DNA from: Polytrichum commune
Lineage: Eukaryota; Streptophyta; Polytrichopsida; Polytrichales; Polytrichaceae
Assembly: GCA_950295325.1 (NCBI GenBank)
Contig: OX485804.1
Location: 19,528,001 to 19,592,000 of the forward strand
Direction of reading: 5' to 3'
DNA length: 64,000 nucleotides
A program made the translations under genes and the position numbers. Of the stretch, positions 59,382-64,000 are shown piece by piece. Each line of letters starts with the position of its first letter. Position 1 is the stretch's first letter. The notes below the pieces were generated by a model. The model was not told where the DNA came from. It worked only from the letters and a program-made list of their open reading frames with translations, and made no database searches.

Positions 59382-62300
59382 TCACTCTGAGGATGCCTCA
59401 GGTCTCCAGAAGCGCTTCTGTGCGACGAGGAGCTTCTGGTCCGACTTCTTGAACGAGAGCACAACATCCCAGTGTAGTGATTTCACAATTTCTTCCACTT
59501 GGCCCAGTACTTCACTTTTCTCCCTGAAAATGGCCCAGCCATCAGGTCGTAGAATGCGGTCCATCTCCATCACGACATTCGCAATCTTGCATCTAAATAA
59601 AAACACATTTACAGAGAGTTATGGATATGTCATGAAAAAGTCAATATAAAAACCATGATATACATTCAACCCTTAAACCCCTCAAGCGTCATAATGAACT
59701 TCAAAGCCTAAACTCTTGAACCCTAACAATTAGATAACAATACAGGGTAGATAGTCACCAACATGGAAATGACCACCATAATAAAGATCTTAAAGTGCAT
59801 GCCAACTAGTAGCCTTTGGTAGGTTAAAATCATCAGCATTCACAACCACAAGGATGTATACAGCACGAAGAATGTGTATAGAAAAGATCTTTGTTCTTTG
59901 AATATATACACTCCCTAGTATACAAACCATACCATTTGTATCTCTAGAAAGAAAATAATGGGCACTTTGAACATTGGACACATTAAAAACTGCAAGTACC
60001 ACCGGTTAAGGAGCACTGAGGAGAATAAGTGAAGGGGAGCATACTTTGTGAGGCTGCTCAACAAGTGGTCGGAGTGCATGAGATCGTAAGAGCGAGGATA
60101 TGTGCTGTGTGGCTCACACCAATCATGGTACATTCCAATCAAACCACGGTCGAAAATAATGGGCAATGTATCTGGCTCAGTCACAGGAACAATGTTCATC
60201 ACCCACAGTGGATGTGCTACAAGCGCTGCAGCAAATCTACAAAATTCACCGCAGCATAGATTTAGTTAAAAGCGCACGAAATGTGTATAGTAAACATGCC
60301 CTTTCACAAAGACAAGACAGGAAGACTCCTAGGTTCCATGAAGTACTTGCTCTCTATGATTCCTTAAAAAAGGAATATGCTATCATAACCGTAATTCAAC
60401 GTTAATAGCAACCCTGTTGACCTCACAACATTTGCAAGTGATTACTACGACATCAATTGACAATAAGGTGTTCACAATGCTTACCCTCCATAGCCAGCCT
60501 TCATGTCCATTACATTACGGATGGAAGTCCAGTTAATGCCTACTCCTTCCAAATATGACTTTGACACAACATGTTTCCAGTGCTGTGTGTCTGCTCGATA
60601 ATCTTCTGCAACAGGCTTGCCGTAAATTCCTTTGTCAGTTGCACTCAGCCATGATGGTGTAGACTCCACACGCACAGGCCACTCCTCTGGCCAACTGGTT
60701 CCCCGTACCCCCTCTCCCTCTGGAATCTCATGCAAACAAGGCTTCATCGGAACATACCTGCCAACCATCCACATAAACATAATGGCATTAATTACTGCGA
60801 TTTATGTAAAAACCAGATAAGGACTGTTTGACATTGTAGTGAGATTACAAATAACGCCAGTGAGCATAATAGATAGTAAATAGAACAGAGTCAAGGTACA
60901 CACCAGGCGGCATCTGGCTTGTCATCTGCATCACAAATTGGAGGATTATCCACTTTACGCATGTTATAAGGCTGATTGTCTTTAGGTTTTTGAAAAACTG
61001 CAATCCCAATTTGAGTCTCATTGTTCATCGCCCTCTTGACCAACGTCCAACCCATTCTTTTGGTCAGGGCAGTGGTTTCTGCAAAACATGGAGCATATAG
61101 GGTTAATCACAATGGCGATTACATATTAGTACGATTCAAGTTAAGTTATTGCAGCATTTGGATAGTATACAACGGTATATTGTAATTGTCTGTAGAATAC
61201 AGCAGAGTTGCAATATACTGTACTTGCAGTATATGTGCATTTAGGCAGAAGCATGCGATTTAGTTATTTAATAAAAATGGAAGATGCAGTCATACCTTTC
61301 CAGATTTGCACATCATCCTCATTATCCCAGTAAACAGGAGTAGCAGACCACACAAAGAATCCGCCTGGCCTCAACACGCGGTTCAACTCAAGAAGAAGTG
61401 TCCCACCTGCAGCACGAACCCAATGTTAATGGAAGAAAACCAAACGAGGACTCACCACATTCACAATTTGATTCATTACTTTCCAATTTATTAAATATAC
61501 AGCTCAAGACAAGAAGTTACCCTCAATATGCCATGGAACTCGGCAGCGAGCACAGTGGACAACATCAAAGACATTGCTTGGGAAGACCAGGCGTTGCGTG
61601 CCCATAACAGCTGAAATAGCTGGGATACCACGTTCCAATGCAAACTGCACTTGAGCTTCATGTTCATCCTTTGGTGCTAGTGACATCGCAAGCACATTCT
61701 TCTCAAACAAATAACCTCCAAAGCTAGCAACGCCGCAGCCCACATCAAGGAGAACCCGTGTACGTTTTCCCCAGGCAATGGCAGGTACTTCCTGGAAACA
61801 GAACGATAAAGGTTCAGACACATATTTAAATATTTCTTTGACCACAGAAATTCAGACCACAGAAGTTCAATTGAATTTTAAAGTCTCCCAAAACGGTCTT
61901 CGTGCTGAACCTAACACACAAACAAAACAAATGAGAAATACACATGAAACAGACTTTCCAAATCAAACAAAGAGTATCACCTTATCAACAAATTCAATGT
62001 AGCGCATTGCACCACCCTCAAACTTGAATTGTGTGCCGCCACCTGGGAAGATGAGTTTCTCTTTGTCCTTGGACTGCTTCACCCAGTTCTGATCAGCCTT
62101 GTAGGATGCCAGTGAAACATGGGGAACATTGTTGAACCAGATCTGCAAATCGTATCTAGGTTATGAGATCTTGATAGAAGAAGCCATGTGGTTGAGTGGG
62201 ACTAACTTGTCTGAAACCTACAAGAAACAACGATCACATGCAACACTCCAAAAAGGTAAAGCAATACAGCCCTACTAAGCACAGAAATAACCTCTTTTTT

Positions 62301-63320
62301 CATCTATGTGCGAGAGACAGCAAATTGGCCCAATGCTACAGAACTATGTGGACGCATACACCTATACACCCAGATGGTCAAAGAAAAATTATGCGTTACA
62401 AATATTTGCGAATTCCCTTAGACAGGAATGTAGCGAAAACGTATGCCAATTCTAGTTGATGTTGAAATAGCCACCTGATTTCTGCTTGTAGGCCATTTGA
62501 TTGAGCTTCTGTAGCCTTTGGGTAAAGGAACCAAACATTTGGGAAGCTCGTCCTCGGTAGGGCAATGGCGCTCCCGGTGCTCGTAATGCTTGGTGCTTGG
62601 GAGTTTTTTGATAGCCTTCTTATTATCAAGGCAGGGGATGTAGTCTTGAGCACCCTCAAATGTGCAAAGCTTCCAGTTCAAACTACCCTCTTCCAGAGTG
62701 TTATCCACAGTGGAAGTGGCATCGGCGGAAGTGCTCTCTTCATCGTCCGAAGAGGAGCCATTCTGGACAACCTTCTCTTCTTTGGACTCCTGCACCTGGG
62801 TGTCAAACTTAGTGTTGTTCACTTCCTTGCTCTCTGTTCCCAGTTCGGCTTGACCCGAAATCGAGTCTGGAAGACTGGAATTACTGTCGACGTTCTCCTC
62901 GATGTTTGTCCCTTCATTCTCTTTAGAAGGAGTTTCCTCCTTGGTCGTTTCATCAAGGACTGGACTTGTTTTATCTTCCTTTAATGGAACATCCTCCTTG
63001 ACATCATCAGTCACAGTTGGAAGTGTTTCCTCCTCCTTCGGTAAGGGTTCCACTCCTTCCTCTTCCGTATTCTTCGCTGTCCCCTCTTCTGCAGCGGAAT
63101 TGTCTGAGACATCACTAGGAGTATCCTCAACAGTTTCAACCGGGTTCTTTGCCTCCTGCTTGGTAATTGCAGAGCCCCCGGATTGCTCAGGTACTGCTGA
63201 AGGTGCACTAAACACCCAGACAGCAATCAAGAAGGTGGCAACAAAAACAGAGCCCATAATGATGAGATACACGGAGGGCTTCGACCTTTCCCCCGGTCTG
63301 TTGTACCTAGGACCCGCCAT
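59382..63320 (-). CDS. PMT24-like: Golgi PMT24-27-type putative methyltransferase (Methyltransf_29, DUF248)
   Basis: Eight exons on the minus strand, 746 aa: 63,320-62,475; 62,142-61,981; 61,791-61,521; 61,406-61,296; 61,078-60,904; 60,757-60,485; 60,236-60,045; 59,592-59,382. The chosen ATG gives [16 protein letters not shown] followed by a membrane segment at residues 17-38, a type II Golgi anchor. Residues about 45-205 are a Glu/Asp/Lys/Ser-rich lumenal stem typical of the PMT24-27 subgroup. The catalytic domain carries the S-adenosylmethionine motif [14 protein letters not shown] at about 350, the CARCRVPWH motif, [16 protein letters not shown], and MDRILRPDG near the end. The family (with QUA2 and ERD3 relatives) is linked to methylation of pectic polysaccharides; the exact substrate is not proven. 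A leader intron acceptor at 63,341 is likely. It ends convergently with CFAP57. Confidence 0.94.
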
Positions 63321-64000
63321 GGCTGCGTTGATTTGCACTCCCTGTACAGAATGCTACATTTAGATCATCTCATGTAGCAGCTCTTCCCACACCCTAGATA
63401 AATGGGGCAAATGTAATTTATGAAGCTTTTCTTCGCACTTCCCAGATCAGACAGCAATTTTTGTAATTGTTTATCAAAGATCAACACGCCCTTGACTAAC
63501 GACGACGTTACAAATCCGCCAATGTGGAGACAAACTGCAGACAAGCACTCCCAGAAAATAAACCAAGAGCTTCAGGCAATTACATGTCTGTAGCCAGTTT
63601 TTGACAACCATATTGTCAAACTAGAATATGATACTTTGACCACAACATAGGTGACTCACTTATCTGCCCTTAATTTGCTAAGAACAGTGTACCATTATTG
63701 CGCACAGAGCACCTATAGCACTCCCGCAGAATAAGAGTGTCAAATTTATGTCTAATCTACTTACCAGATTTGATTTATTGATGTGCGCTTTCTCACAAAG
63801 AAAGCATTCAATTTTTGAAAAGCGTAAACCTCATTGAGAAAAACAGCAACAGGAACTTGTCTTTGTTCCTCCTGCACACAAAACAGCTCGTCAGACAAAG
63901 AAACGAAAGCCTAATCTACGCATATATGTAGACAAAAAACCTTGCGAACCTTGAGGAATGTAAGGGAAAGAAGAATAATAGTAGATTGGATTGTAGCTTA
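63321..64000 (-). promoter_or_regulatory. Upstream region of the PMT gene
   Basis: Non-coding sequence upstream of the minus-strand PMT gene. On that strand a good 3' splice site (TTCTGTACAG) lies 20 bases before the ATG, suggesting that this stretch includes a leader intron and perhaps the first non-coding exon. No TATA box or other motif is clear. Confidence 0.4.

Noticed and set aside
62902-63363. 153-codon plus-strand open frame
   Set aside because: Antisense to the acidic stem of the PMT gene; Ser/Val-rich translation is the expected complement.
1-64000. CRISPR arrays, bacterial operons, rRNA genes, organellar inserts
   Set aside because: Looked for and not seen; the gene structure is plainly nuclear eukaryotic.

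Overview
The window is nuclear DNA from a land plant. Its genes have many GT-AG introns, mostly about 90 to 1,300 bp, set in AT-rich spacers, and none of the features I found are prokaryotic. One gene (about 46,998-58,148) encodes CFAP57/WDR65, an axonemal protein expected only where motile cilia are made. Together with an N-myristoylated plant immune kinase and a plant Golgi PMT methyltransferase, this points to a plant with swimming sperm: a moss, liverwort, lycophyte or similar. The compact introns fit a bryophyte or lycophyte better than a fern or cycad. I cannot name the species.

Layout: 1-10,950 is AT-rich spacer with no gene I recognise. At 11,604-14,639 lies a PBL27-like receptor-like cytoplasmic kinase (copy A), followed at about 17,109-18,900 by a decayed polypyrimidine-tract-binding-protein (PTB) pseudogene. 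At 24,283-27,229 lies a second PBL27-like kinase (copy B), followed at 31,886-37,046 by an intact 14-exon PTB gene. The order kinase - PTB therefore occurs twice in the same orientation, so I read it as a tandem segmental duplication in which one PTB copy died. The two kinase copies appear identical over about 1.97 kb (5' leader, exons 1-4, introns 1-3), while intron 4 is largely unalignable and exon 5 differs at 13 bases. That pattern suggests recent gene conversion, or an assembly artefact.

At 37,047-46,430 is spacer with a broken piggyBac-like transposase (minus strand, about 39,590-40,890), a near-perfect palindromic MITE with TGA target duplication (44,886-45,279) and copies of a dispersed repeat. 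CFAP57 (plus, about 18 exons) follows; its promoter and start codon are tandemly duplicated upstream, and its first intron holds a foldback element and a four-copy tandem repeat. An eight-exon PMT24-27-type Golgi methyltransferase lies convergently on the minus strand (59,382-63,320).

The genes do not form one pathway: chitin/immune signalling (PBL27-like), RNA processing (PTB), sperm axoneme (CFAP57) and wall-polysaccharide methylation (PMT). The link between them is structural, through local duplication, conversion and transposon activity.
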